A DNA stretch of 64,000 nucleotides, taken from Mantamonas sphyraenae. Its lineage: Eukaryota; CRuMs; Mantamonadidae. Below are positions 54,126 to 64,000 of this stretch, one piece after another. The notes under the pieces are model-generated. The model was given only the letters and a program-made list of their open reading frames with translations, made no database searches and was not told the origin of the DNA. The stretch is from assembly GCA_026936335.1 (NCBI GenBank), contig JAPMXV010000016.1:248001-312000 (forward strand), given 5' to 3'. The translations under genes and the position numbers were made by a program. Position 1 is the first letter of the stretch; each line of letters starts with the position of its first letter.

Positions 54126-57100
54126 TTATTCTGAGGATTCGGAAGGTTGCTGCTGGTCGAGGTCTTGCAGTTCGATGTCCTTGGGATTGGTTGAAGGGGC
54201 GTGGTCAGTCTCCCGGGAGCCGCAGGAAAGGAAAGGGGACGATTTCAGCTCCAGGAGATCGCGCATCAGGGCAAGAAGCTCGGGGTTCTCGTTGGTAGCC
54301 ATATGGTGGGTAGCCTGCAGGAGAACAGAGCGCTCCAATGAGTGGGCAACACGGTGCACGGCGTTTGTGTCTTCATCGAGAGGGGCGTCCAGCATTGCGC
54401 GCATCTGACGGCTGGCGGCGACAACTTGATCTTTGGTCATGCGCGTCTCGGCAATGGCCATGAGGAACGGGTGGTCGTCGGCGCGAAAGACCAAGTGCAG
54501 GAGGTCCTGGAACTCCTTGACGGCCAAGACCTTGTCGTCGCCCATGCGGCTGACCCGCTGGTGCTCGACAAAGCTGTTCCACATGTCGCGGAGGACAAAC
54601 CAGACGGCGCAGACGAGGACAGAGGCAGCGAGAATGGTTGTGGCGAGGCTCCAGCCGTCGCTGCCGGATTCGTCGCTGCCGGTGACAAACACAATGCCGG
54701 CGATGAGAAGGAGGAGACTCTCGACGAGTAGGGCGCTCTCGAGGTTGTTTTGGGCGTTTGTGGCGTAGGGGCGTGCGCGCTCGTGGATGAGGCTGGAGAT
54801 GCCGATGACCATGACGGCAAGCAACGCCTGGAGGGCAGGGAGGGTGGTCACAAAGAGCTGGACAGCGACGATGCCTGCCTTGCGGGCGAGGACAACGCCT
54901 TCAAACCAGTAGTACGAGTCGACAAACTTGGCGTAGAGCGTGGAGTACTTTTGGGAAAAGGCGGGGCGCCTTCGTTCGGCAGGGTCGCGGCCGCGGTACA
55001 TGACAAAGAAGATGAAGGCCGGGAGGCCAACGACGTACAGGAGAAGAAAGACGATGGCCGGGGTAACGAGGCGTGCGTGGGTGCCGTCGGGGGTCCAGCA
55101 CTGGATGTTTGTGGCGACGTCCATGACAAACTCGCCGCTGCGGACCTCTGTGCAGTCGAGGACCTCGAGGACACGTGTGCACAGTGTAATGTAGAGAAGC
55201 GACATGGTGAGCACCATCTCGTTGACGAGAGAACGCAAGGTCTCTTGGTCGACGAGCTCGGATTGGGTGAACAGCGTGCTTGCGGAGTAGCGCATGTAGG
55301 AGAGCAGGTAGCGCGCACGGCTCTGTGTGCCATCGGGCTCTGCGCAGAAAGAGGGATGTGCACGTTTGAAGGCCTCGCCATGGTTCATGACCCATGAAGC
55401 GTGGAGGAACTGGGCGAGGACACGCAGGAGGAGGCCCACTGCGACAACGGCAGGGAGGGCCATGGTGCTCCAGAACTTGTCCTCATAGGACCAAGCGTTG
55501 GACACAGTGCACTCTGGTGCGGTTGCGTCGATGTTAAAGTTGGCAATGGTGAAGAGATTGAGGATGGAGCGGACGCCAGTGGGCCACGGGATGCGGTACT
55601 CGCTAAAGGTGCTCATGACCTGGAGGTGTGTGATGGCCATGGAGGCGACGCGGCCTGTCTGCTTGTGGGCAAAGCGAACCTGGCGCTTGACGAAAAACAG
55701 GTAGAGGACAAAGAGAAGAACCATGGCGGCGAGGGAGCCACCAGACGCTTGCTGGCATGGCTGGCATGATTTGCCGAGCCGGTAGTAGTCCTTGGCACAG
55801 ACACCACACAGGATGCCCTCGTAGCCGGGGGCGCAAGTGGATTGAGTGCCACCGAGGCAGGCGTCGGAGACACCGCAGGGGACGAATCGGCGGTTTGCAC
55901 CTGCGCCGACTGCAAAGAATCCTGCTTGAGGGGCGGGTTGGACAAGGCCACCTGGGCAGTCTGCATTGAGCGGGCAGCGCACACAGGGCTTGCCGGCAAG
56001 GCCGTCGGGTTCATAAAAGTTCTTTAGGCACTGGCAGGTGTCGAGGGTGGTGGCAGTGTCCGAGATGGCGCGGGTGTTTGCAGGGCAAACGACAGGCTTT
56101 GCGACGACAGCAAAGACGACGGCCGGGTTGGCTTCCGGGGTCTGGCCGTCGAGCAGGACAGTGACCGCATAGCTGCCAACGGGGTGGCTTGCAGGGGACT
56201 CGAGGACGATGGAGGTGGAGGTGACCTTGGTCGGCGCGTAGAGATTGCCCGTGCCGAGACGGACAAGGACGGAGGGAGTGTCGATGAAATCTTTGCCCGT
56301 GATGGTGATGCGGGCGACGTCTTCGGAGGTCTTTGAGGTTGGCTGGACGGAGAAGATTTGCGGGTGGACGTAGGTTGTGATCGAGCGGGCGGAGTCGTGG
56401 TAGTGGACGCCGTTGAGGGCGACCCAGATGGACATGGTGGACGGGAGAGTTGTGCCGCTGGTGTCGGGAACGGTAAAGGCGAGACTCGAGGAGGAGAGAG
56501 TGACGTCGGTGGCCTGGAAGAAGACGGAAGAGGAGGCGTGGAGGCGAACTTGCGGGGCTTGCGGGAGTGTGGGCCAGACGCCAGAGAGGGAGACACGTGT
56601 GGAGCCGCCAATGAAGGCATAGGCTGGGGAGGACGCGTTGAAAATGGGGTGCGTAAACACGCGGATGGAGGGGCCGGTTGAAGTGAAGTGGAGGCCTGCG
56701 CTTGACGAGGCCTGCACAGGGACAAGCTGTGTGTCTTGTGGCATCGCAGGGGAGAGTGCGGTGACGGAGGCAAGGTCGGGAACAGTCCACAGGATCTGCG
56801 TGGATGCTGCGTTGGACGTGACATTGCTGGTGATGACGGATGTGTTGACACCCGCACGGAGTTGCAGGGCACCCACAAGGCCCCCCGCGTCGAGAAGATT
56901 GCTGCCGGTGACGGTGACGCGTGCGCTGCCGGTGACAGGCACACTGCTGGGGCTCACGGACAGGATGATGGGCGTTACCGCTGTCAGTGTCTGCGTGGAC
57001 GCTGCGCCGTACTCCAGGCCGCCGTTCAGGGAGACTTGCACCGAGGTCGTGGTGCTCGGCAGCGACGGCGTCACACACGACACGTGTGTGCTGCTCATGT

Positions 57101-60100
57101 AGGTGCAGTCGCCGGGCACGCCGCTGTAGCTCGCCTTGATGTTGGGTACGTCGAGGAAGCCCGTGCCCGTGAGGGTGAGGGTGGTGGGCAGGAAGGCGGC
57201 GATGAGGGAAGGCTCGACGGCGGTGATGGTGGTCGCTGCTGCGTACGTGTATGTGCCTGGCCCAGTTGCATTGACCCAGTCGATGCCGTTGAGAGCTACC
57301 ATGACGGTGACGGTGTGTGGGAGCGGGATGTTTGCGGGCAGAGGAGGGGTGGTTGTGCTGATGCGTGTCGCAGAGGTGGAGACGGTGTCGAGGGGCCCGC
57401 TGTCGAATGCGTGGGAGAGGGAGGCGCATCTTGGCGCCTGTGACGCTGTTTGCGTACTCGCCGGTGGCGATGAGGGAGGTGCCACCTGTGCTGCGTCCGA
57501 GTCGTGGGGAGGTGGCGTTGAAGATGGGCGTGGCGTACACGCGCAGGGATGGGGCGCTGGAGAACGTCGCGCCGTAGTTGGAGCTTACAGAGAGAGGCAG
57601 CGACTGAGTGGCAGTCTGTGTTGTGGAGGAGAGTGTGGTGATGGAGGCAAGGTCGGGAACAGTCCACAGGATCTGCGTGGATGCTGCGTTGGACGTGACG
57701 TTGCTGGTGATGACGGATGTGTTGACACCCGCACGGAGTTGCAGGGCACCCACAAGGCCCCCCGCGTCGAGAAGATTGCTGCCGGTGACGGTGACGCGAG
57801 CGCTGCCGGTGACAGGCACACTGCTGGGGCTCACAGACAGGATGATGGGCGTGACCGCTGTCAGTGTCTGCGTGGACGCTGCGCCGTACTCCAGGCCGCC
57901 GTTCAGGGAGACTTGCACAGAGGTCGTGGTGCTCGGCAGCGACGGCGTCACGCACGACACGTGTGTGCTGCTCATGTAGGTGCAGTCGCCGGGCACGCCG
58001 CTGTAGCTCGCCTTGATGTTGGGTACGTCGAGGAAGCCCGTGCCCGTGAGGGTGAGGGTGGTGGGCAGGAAGGCGGCGATGAGGGATGGCTCGACGGCGG
58101 TGATGGTGGTCGCTGCTGCGTACGTGTATGTGCCTGGCCCAGTTGCATTGACCCAGTCGATGCCGTTGAGAGCTACCATGACGGTGACGGTGTGTGGGAG
58201 CGGGATGTTTGCGGGCAGAGGAGGGGTGGTTGTGCTGATGCGTGTCGCAGAGGTGGAGACGGTGTCGAGGGGCCCGCTGTCGAATGCGTGGGAGAGGAGG
58301 CGCATCTTGGCGCCTGTGACGCTGTTTGCGTACTCGCCGGTGGCGATGAGGGAGGTGCCACCTGTGCTGCGTCCGAGTCGTGGGGAGGTGGCGTTGAAGA
58401 TGGGCGTGGCGTACACGCGCAGGGATGGGGCGCTGGAGAACGTCGCGCCGTAGTTGGAGCTTACAGAGAGAGGCAGCGACTGAGTGGCAGTCTGTGTTGT
58501 GGAGGAGAGTGTGGTGATGGAGGCAAGGTCGGGAACAGTCCACAGGATCTGCGTGGATGCTGCGTTGGACGTGACGTTGCTGGTGATGACGGATGTGTTG
58601 ACACCCGCACGGAGTTGCAGGGCACCCACAAGGCCCCCCGCGTCGAGAAGATTGCTGCCGGTGACGGTGACGCGAGCGCTGCCGGTGACAGGCACACTGC
58701 TGGGGCTCACAGACAGGATGATGGGCGTGACCGCTGTCAGTGTCTGCGTGGACGCTGCGCCGTACTCCAGGCCGCCGTTCAGGGAGACTTGCACAGAGGT
58801 CGTGGTGCTCGGCAGCGACGGCGTCACGCACGACACGTGTGTGCTGCTCATGTAGGTGCAGTCGCCGGGCACGCCGCTGTAGCTCGCCTTGATGTTGGGT
58901 ACGTCGAGGAAGCCCGTGCCCGTGAGGGTGAGGGTGGTGGGCAGGAAGGCGGCGATGAGGGATGGCTCGACGGCGGTGATAGTGGTCGCTGCTGCGTACG
59001 TGTATGTGCCTGGCCCAGTTGCATTGACCCAGTCGATGCCGTTGAGAGCTACCATGACGGTGACAGTGTGTGGGAGCGGGATGTTTGCGGGCAGAGGAGG
59101 AGTGGTTGTGCTGATGCGTGTCACGGAGGTGGAGACGGTGTCGAGGGGCCCGCTGTCGAATGCGTGGGAGAGGAGGCGCATCTTGGCGCCTGTGACGCTG
59201 TTTGCGTACTCGCCGGTGGCGATGAGGGAGGTGCCGCCTGTGCTGCGTCCGAGTCGTGGGGAGGTGGCGTTGAAGATGGGCGTGGCGTACACGCGCACCG
59301 TGGGTCCGTTGATGTACGTCAAGCCAAAGTTTGTGCTGACCTGCATGGTTGCATCAACGAATGCGTTGCCCGGGGAGAGCTGAGAGAATGTGGTGAGAGA
59401 GCCTTTGGAAAACACGATGCGTGTGTTGTCGTTTGTGGAAGTCAGCGGATAGTACTCGCGAAAGGAGGTCTGCATGTTGATGCGTGCGCGGATGTTGCCG
59501 TTGATAAAGTGGGTTCCTGTGAGGGTGATGAGAGTGTTTGTGTCCTGTGGCAGAGCAATGGGGCTGACGGCGGAAAGAATCGGGTAGACCGTTCGGAAGG
59601 AGACGGCACCAGGAGGGGACATCTGACTGCCTACAAGTTGACCGTTGAGGGAAACCTGGACGTCTGCCGTCGTGGGCTCGATGGTGCCGGGGAGGTCGAC
59701 CGTGAACACAGTGGCGTTGACAAAGGCAGCGGTGAGTTGCAGATCGCCGATACGCACGCGTTTCTCGGGCGTGTTGACAAAGCCTGTGCCGATGATGCTG
59801 ACACGCAGCGGCTGCTTGGCAGGAGCGATGCTTGGCTGCAGAGCAGTGACCGTTGGCAAAGGGGAGACGTCGATGGTGACGGGGGGATCGGTTGACGTGT
59901 AGTGGATGCCGTTTGTGGTGAGCTCGACGGGATGGGTGCCCTCGGCAAAGTCTTGCGGCGATTCGCAGCGTATCTTGACGTTCGAGATGTACACAGCCAC
60001 GCGCTCGGTGGAGTTGAAACGACAGCGCAGAAGTTCGCCTGTGTTGTTGAAGCCGTGCCCCGTAAGCGTAACCGTTGCACCACCAGTGGTCGGAGCCCAG

Positions 60101-62778
60101 CTGGGAGCGATGCTGTCCAGGCGGAAGAAGGTGAGATAGGCGTCATCGCTGTACTGCTGACCGTTTTGAGAGATGGCGACGCGGGCGTTGCCCGAGGTTG
60201 CCTCCGGAAAGGCGACGGCAGGGAGGGTAATTGTAACGGCGGAACCACTTGTGAAGCTGCCTAGAGTGTAGAATGTCTGAGCGTTTGCAGTGATGACACG
60301 AGCTAGAATGACGCCCGTGTTGGAGAAGCTCTGTGTTGCAGCCGGGGCGATGGTGACCTGGAGGTTGGGTGGTTTGACGGGCATGGTGGAAGGCGAGATG
60401 GTGCTGATCCCATGCGGCTTGTAGAAGGAGTAGACGTCCGTGAGAGCCACGTAGTTCTGGTCGTTGAAGGAAATGCGGGCGGAGGCTGATTTGAGCTGAG
60501 TGGCAGCGAAAACGCCGAGAAGGGCATCGTAGCTGGGAAGAGTGAGGGTGACCTGCGTTGTACTTCCCTGTGTAAGGGCGGCGGTGACTTTTTGTGTGCC
60601 TGCATTGTCTGGCAGGGTAATTTCGACGACGATTTGTTCGCGCGTTTGCACAAAGCCTGTACCAGTGACAGTGATGCGTGTTCCGCCTGTGGTGGGACCT
60701 GCTTTCGGTGAATAGGCACTCGGGACAGCGTTGTAGGCCTGGAATCTGCCCCCGGAGATGAGATGCCAGTGCTGGCCGTCAAACTGGACAAAGAGGTCGT
60801 ACGGTTGTGTGGCGAGGTTGGCGGGAGTCGTGAATGTGACTGTGGACTCGGTGATGGAGATGGAATCAGATGTGACGATGATTTCGGTGCCCAGGCGGAT
60901 GCGAGCGAGCGATGGCTGGCGCGTGGGCGCGTTGTTCGCTTCAACGACGACCTGAGTTCCGCCCGTGATGGGGCCACTGGTGCGATTGAAGGAGGGGAAT
61001 ATGGTGCTGTAGAACTGAACAGTGGGAGGTTCGTAGTTGGTCGGCTCTGGCAAAAGGGTGACAGAGGCGTTTGCTGTGACGGGGTGGGCCGGCGTGGTGC
61101 AGTTGAGGCGTGTTGAGGTGATAAAGACGCAAGTGGGGGACGGAATGCGTGTGGGGCCAAAGAGGGGCCGCGTGGTGTTGAGCAGATTTGCGCCACGGAC
61201 CTCGAGCCACGTGCCGCCTGTGTCCGGGGAAACGGAGGGGCTGGTGGAGAAGATGACGGCATTGGTGACGGAGCAGTTTGTGCTTCCGGGGACGATGCTT
61301 GTCACATCTGTGGGGCAGGACGAGCATGAGGTGGCTCCCGTGGTGTTTGAAAACTTGCCTGCGGGGCAGAGGGTGCACGGCTTGGTGTCCTCGTCGGCGG
61401 AGGGTCCTTGGTACAGATCTCCCGTGAAGGAGCCGGGGGGACATGTGTTTGGGACAGGAGAAATCTTTGCAAGGACCCAATTGTCGGTGGCATCTCCGGT
61501 GGGGAGGTTTCCTTTAGATGTGACGAGGGAATAGATGGAACCGTCCGCGTTGAGTGCGAGATTGGGCTGGTCGTCGTCTACTGTTGTGCCCCACTGGTGA
61601 GTTGAGAGCAATGTACCGTTGATACGCGCTTGGAGGAGGATGATGTCAAAGTCGCCGATGTGAGTCTGGCCGTTGACTGCAGCATTTGCTGTGCCAACCA
61701 TGTACACTCGGGAGCCGTCGAGAGAAAGGGCAGCGTCGTAGATGAAGTCGGCGTTGCTTGTTCCTGTGTACGTAACATCTAACGTGGAAACATGGACGAC
61801 GTCGAGGTTGGTGTCGTTGAGTGCCACTAGGAACGGGCGATGGATCGACCCCGCCCGAAAAGTGTTTTGGAAATTCTCTGCGATGGTGGTACCCACCACG
61901 TAAATGAGGGACTGTGAGGTACTTGCATGTGCAATGAAACCTCCGTGAGTATTCTTGTTTGCGGTGCCGGTCTCCCCGATGAGGATTGTTGAGAGGCGCG
62001 TACCGTCGAGCGCCCAGCGGGTGGCATACACATAAGAACCTGAGCCAGAGGCAGTCACTCCATCCAAGCCAGTGGAGGCTTCTCCAGACTCGATTAGCTG
62101 ACCATTCGAGGTGATCGAAAGCGATCTCGGCTCAACGGCCTTCCCGTTGACTCCACGTTGCTGGCACCAGTCGACACCCCCCGTGGTGTTTAGGCGACAC
62201 AGGAGAGACATTTCGGCACCCGAGTAGGTGAATCCCGGGTAGGCACCGCCAGCTTTCGCTACGACGAAAGTGGAGCCATCTTGCAGAGTGGCGGTGTCCA
62301 TGCCTTGGGTATTGCCTTCTGTGGCGATGACGGTGGTGTAGACGTGGTCGCCGGCAGCGGTGTACTTGATGACAAATAGCTCTTTTGTGTTGAGGGCGCG
62401 ACGACCGGTGATGACGACGTGGCTGCCTGAGGGCGAAAGACGAACTGTGGAGCGAAAGTTGGCCAGGAAGACTTGCGAGCCTGTGCCAAAGGCACGCCGA
62501 TAGACGAAGTTACCAAGTTTGTCGAGCTTGACGAGAGCGGCATAGGTACTTGCACCTGGAGAAACGCCGCCGGCAAAGGTGTTCTGCACTGAGCCGTACA
62601 TGTAGATGTCGCCGGTGGACTGATCGATGGCCAACCCGGTCGTGGTATCAACTCCACCGGAGCTGCTCTGGTAGTTCCGGACCCAATCTGCATTTGCTAC
62701 AGAGAGGAGAAGGAGGACGAGCGAACAGGCCTGTGTGTGGATGGTGTTGGGGGGGTGGTTAGTGGATTCACGCCGCAT
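54126..62778 (-). CDS. Giant IPT/TIG-repeat surface protein with C-terminal multi-TM region (frame disrupted)
   Basis: The protein is about 2880 aa if one frameshift is ignored. The start at 62778 gives a signal peptide (ACSLVLLLLSVANA before DW). Residues ~35-430 look like a beta-propeller of SBBP-type units (GLAIDQSTGDIYMYGSV, ALSLDGSRVYMVGTA). Two Cys-rich knots follow near 436 (CTLCPAGKFSNTTG), then about 1700 residues of IPT/TIG immunoglobulin-like repeats (ITAVEPSLIAAFLPTTLTLT, GTGFLDVPN, with VSPSSVPVTGSA between). Near 2230-2340 is an EGF-like Cys-rich stem (CAPGYEGILCGVCAKDYYRL), then about seven TMs and a cytosolic tail. This matches protist cell-surface proteins with an ephrin-receptor-like Cys-rich segment. 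An extra G near 57415-57420 shifts the frame relative to both sister repeats. The stop TAA is inside AATAAA. Confidence 0.82.
56764..59297 (-). repeat. 876-bp tandem repeat of IPT/TIG domains, about 2.9 copies
   Basis: The anchor gaggcgcatc occurs at 57421, 58297 and 59173, exactly 876 bp (292 codons) apart. Similarity begins near 56764 and ends near 59297. Copies are almost identical at DNA level, so duplication or gene conversion is recent. Each unit holds about three IPT/TIG domains. The lowest-coordinate copy carries one additional G relative to the other two, which breaks the reading frame. Confidence 0.95.
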
Positions 62779-63374
62779 TCCCTTTTCGTGGAACGTTTTC
62801 TTCGACCGGGCGTGCACGGGGAAGGGAGGGGTGGTGTGGGGCGTGTTATATGCGAGGTGGAGGAAGATGTGCGTCCGGAGGGATGGAGGCGGGGAAAGGC
62901 CGCGGTGGGAGCGTGGAAGACGGGTTGGGAGGGAGGAAAGGGAGTCGAACGTGTGATCTGCGAGGACGAAAAAAATGTGTTGTAGGTGATGGGCGCGTGG
63001 TAGATGCGAGGGCGGAAAAAGATGTGCGGCAGGAGGGTTGGAGGTGGTCGAGGGAGAGGCAGTTTGGAAGGGTGGGTGGTTGGGAGGGAGGGAGGGAGAG
63101 TGTGTGGAGGGATGTTCGACGGAAAGGGGAAAATGTGTGATTCGAGATGATTGGCAGGACGTACCAGGGTCAAGAGCCGCGTGCTGTGAAGGGCACGAGG
63201 ATGCATGAGGTGCAGGATATGGGGTCTGGGTGAAGCGTGTGTTGTGGGAGGTTGGGTTGAATGGGCAGGGGGGTGGTGGGCTTCCAGAAGTGTGTGGCCG
63301 TTGGTTTGCCCGTGCGCCCACACCTCCAAATCAACCACAATGACTCTCCGCGTGTTTTCCTCAATTGACGCGAG
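62779..63374. other. 596-bp intergenic region with degenerate direct repeats
   Basis: The region lies between the IPT-gene start (minus) and the first recognisable exon of the HECT-type gene (plus). It is G-rich on the plus strand. A block beginning TGCGAGG and continuing GAA..ATGTG occurs near 62851, 62959 and 63005, with a further partial copy near 63120. The blocks starting at 62851 and 63005 remain loosely similar for more than 100 bp. It must hold the IPT-gene promoter and the unseen first exon(s) of the HECT gene. The ATG at 63340 opens a frame that does not match the HECT frame. Confidence 0.5.
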
Positions 63375-64000
63375 GGCTGGATCTCGTTCAAGCACAACGA
63401 CACGGACTACGGCAAGGCGAACGAGGATCTGCCCACGGACAAGCTGTACGACGCCGGAGGCAAGGTGATCTTCAAGCCGGCGAGCCTGGGCAAGGAGAAC
63501 AAGAGCGAGAGCGGCAGCGCCAAGGAGTGGGGCGTGAGCTTCACGGTGAACCCGACTGGCTACACGAAGGAGGGCGCGTTGGCGGCCATGGAGAACATGA
63601 AGGGTGAAGGGCGAGTTTGACGCGTTCCAGGAGCGCCACAGCGCGTTTGGCAAGACGGAGGACCAGCTGCTGGTGGAGGTGGCGACGAACTTTGTGCGCA
63701 AGAGCAAGCCCGAAGGTGACCCGAGTGACATCAAGGACGTGACGTCGTTTGCACCGAGCAAGGAGGAGCTGCTTGGCTACCGCGCTCTGTCGGACATGGA
63801 CACGTCGTTGATGCAGGAGCGCGTGATTGACGAGACATTCACGACGTATCTGACGGACGGCACAGAGGTGGAGCTTGTGGAGGGTGGCAAGCACAAGAAG
63901 GTGACGTTTGAGAACCGCCACGAGTACGTGCGCCTTGTGGAGCAGGCTCGTCTGAACGAGTTTGACACGCAGGTGGGCTGGATCCGCGAGGGTCTGGCGT
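63375..64000 (+). CDS. HECT-type E3 ubiquitin ligase, partial (5' exon missing, frame disrupted, runs off window)
   Basis: The first recognisable exon begins after an AG at 63373-63374 and reads GWISFKHNDTDYGKAN. It continues to KEWGVSFTVNPTGYTKEG, reminiscent of the beta-sandwich segments found in some large HECT ligases. At ~63606-63611 a G run seems one base too long: the frame hits TGA (63618-63620) while the family-like sequence continues in the next frame (GEFDAFQERHSAFGKTE). From ~63760 the frame matches the middle of a HECT N-lobe: SKEELLGYRALSDMDTSLMQ, TDGTEVELVEGGKHKKVTFE, NRHEYVRLVEQARLNEFD. The catalytic Cys would lie beyond the right edge. No start codon in this frame was found; an upstream intron is assumed. 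Confidence 0.65.

Noticed and set aside
56011-57420. Continuation of the upstream IPT frame past the frameshift (Arg/His/Pro-rich)
   Set aside because: After 57420 the open frame loses all IPT character and becomes low complexity; the true frame is the one ending at 54126.
57136-59895. 919-codon plus-strand open frame over the IPT repeat
   Set aside because: Same reason: an 876-bp in-frame repeat extends a chance antisense frame. Composition is Gly/Arg/Cys-biased without domains.
63340-63468. Short plus-strand ORF from the ATG at 63340 as the HECT gene start
   Set aside because: It runs in a different frame from the HECT-like sequence and would end at 63468; only an intron or another exon could connect them.

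Overview
The window is nuclear DNA from a GC-rich, gene-dense, free-living-type eukaryote (a protist; I cannot name the lineage from sequence alone). The evidence is spliceosomal GT-AG introns of about 50-460 nt in most of the recognised genes, and a gene set that is eukaryotic throughout: spliceosome (PHF5A), GPI transamidase (PIGS), LC8 dynein light chain, cilium-associated TBC1D32/BROMI, SPO11, URI prefoldin, SAPS phosphatase subunit, ferlin, HECT ligase. LC8 and TBC1D32 together suggest a ciliated or flagellated cell, SPO11 a meiotic cycle, and the PDC-E2 subunit and SDHAF1 aerobic mitochondria. No tRNA, rRNA, CRISPR array or transposon was recognised.

Layout. 1-16.5 kb: 3' end of a HEATR6-like gene, LC8, a TRAFD1-like zinc-finger gene, TBC1D32, PHF5A, PIGS, a four-TM protein, a protein with two HSF-type DNA-binding domains, and an ankyrin-FYVE protein. 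16.6-26 kb: one very large ankyrin/coiled-coil gene with a 705-bp higher-order repeat in almost seven near-identical copies. 26-34.9 kb: a probable lipid-anchored protein (MGCGSSK start), SDHAF1, an alpha/beta hydrolase, a sterol-glucosyltransferase-like enzyme fused to a VPS13-like glycine-rich tail, SPO11, and a basic coiled-coil protein. 35-46 kb: an LRR-armadillo protein, a small acidic Ser-rich ORF, PDC-E2 (DLAT), URI1 and a large FtsX-type permease. 46-64 kb: a ferlin, a SAPS-domain PP6 subunit, a giant IPT/TIG multi-TM surface protein with an 876-bp internal repeat, and the beginning of a HECT-type gene running off the right edge.

Organisation. Genes are packed as alternating convergent and divergent pairs. 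Convergent stop codons are 8-129 bp apart and divergent start codons are mostly 55-130 bp apart, so 3' ends must overlap in antisense and divergent pairs must share promoters. Several same-strand neighbours are separated by only 14-47 bp.

Caveats. Reading frames break at six places, nearly all in G-rich runs (about 20.18, 20.31, 30.95, 31.03, 57.42 and 63.61 kb). In two genes the breaks compensate each other. Base-level indel errors are the simplest explanation, but real alleles cannot be excluded without reads. Exon-intron models were built by hand from splice consensus, frame continuity and family alignment from memory; no search was run.
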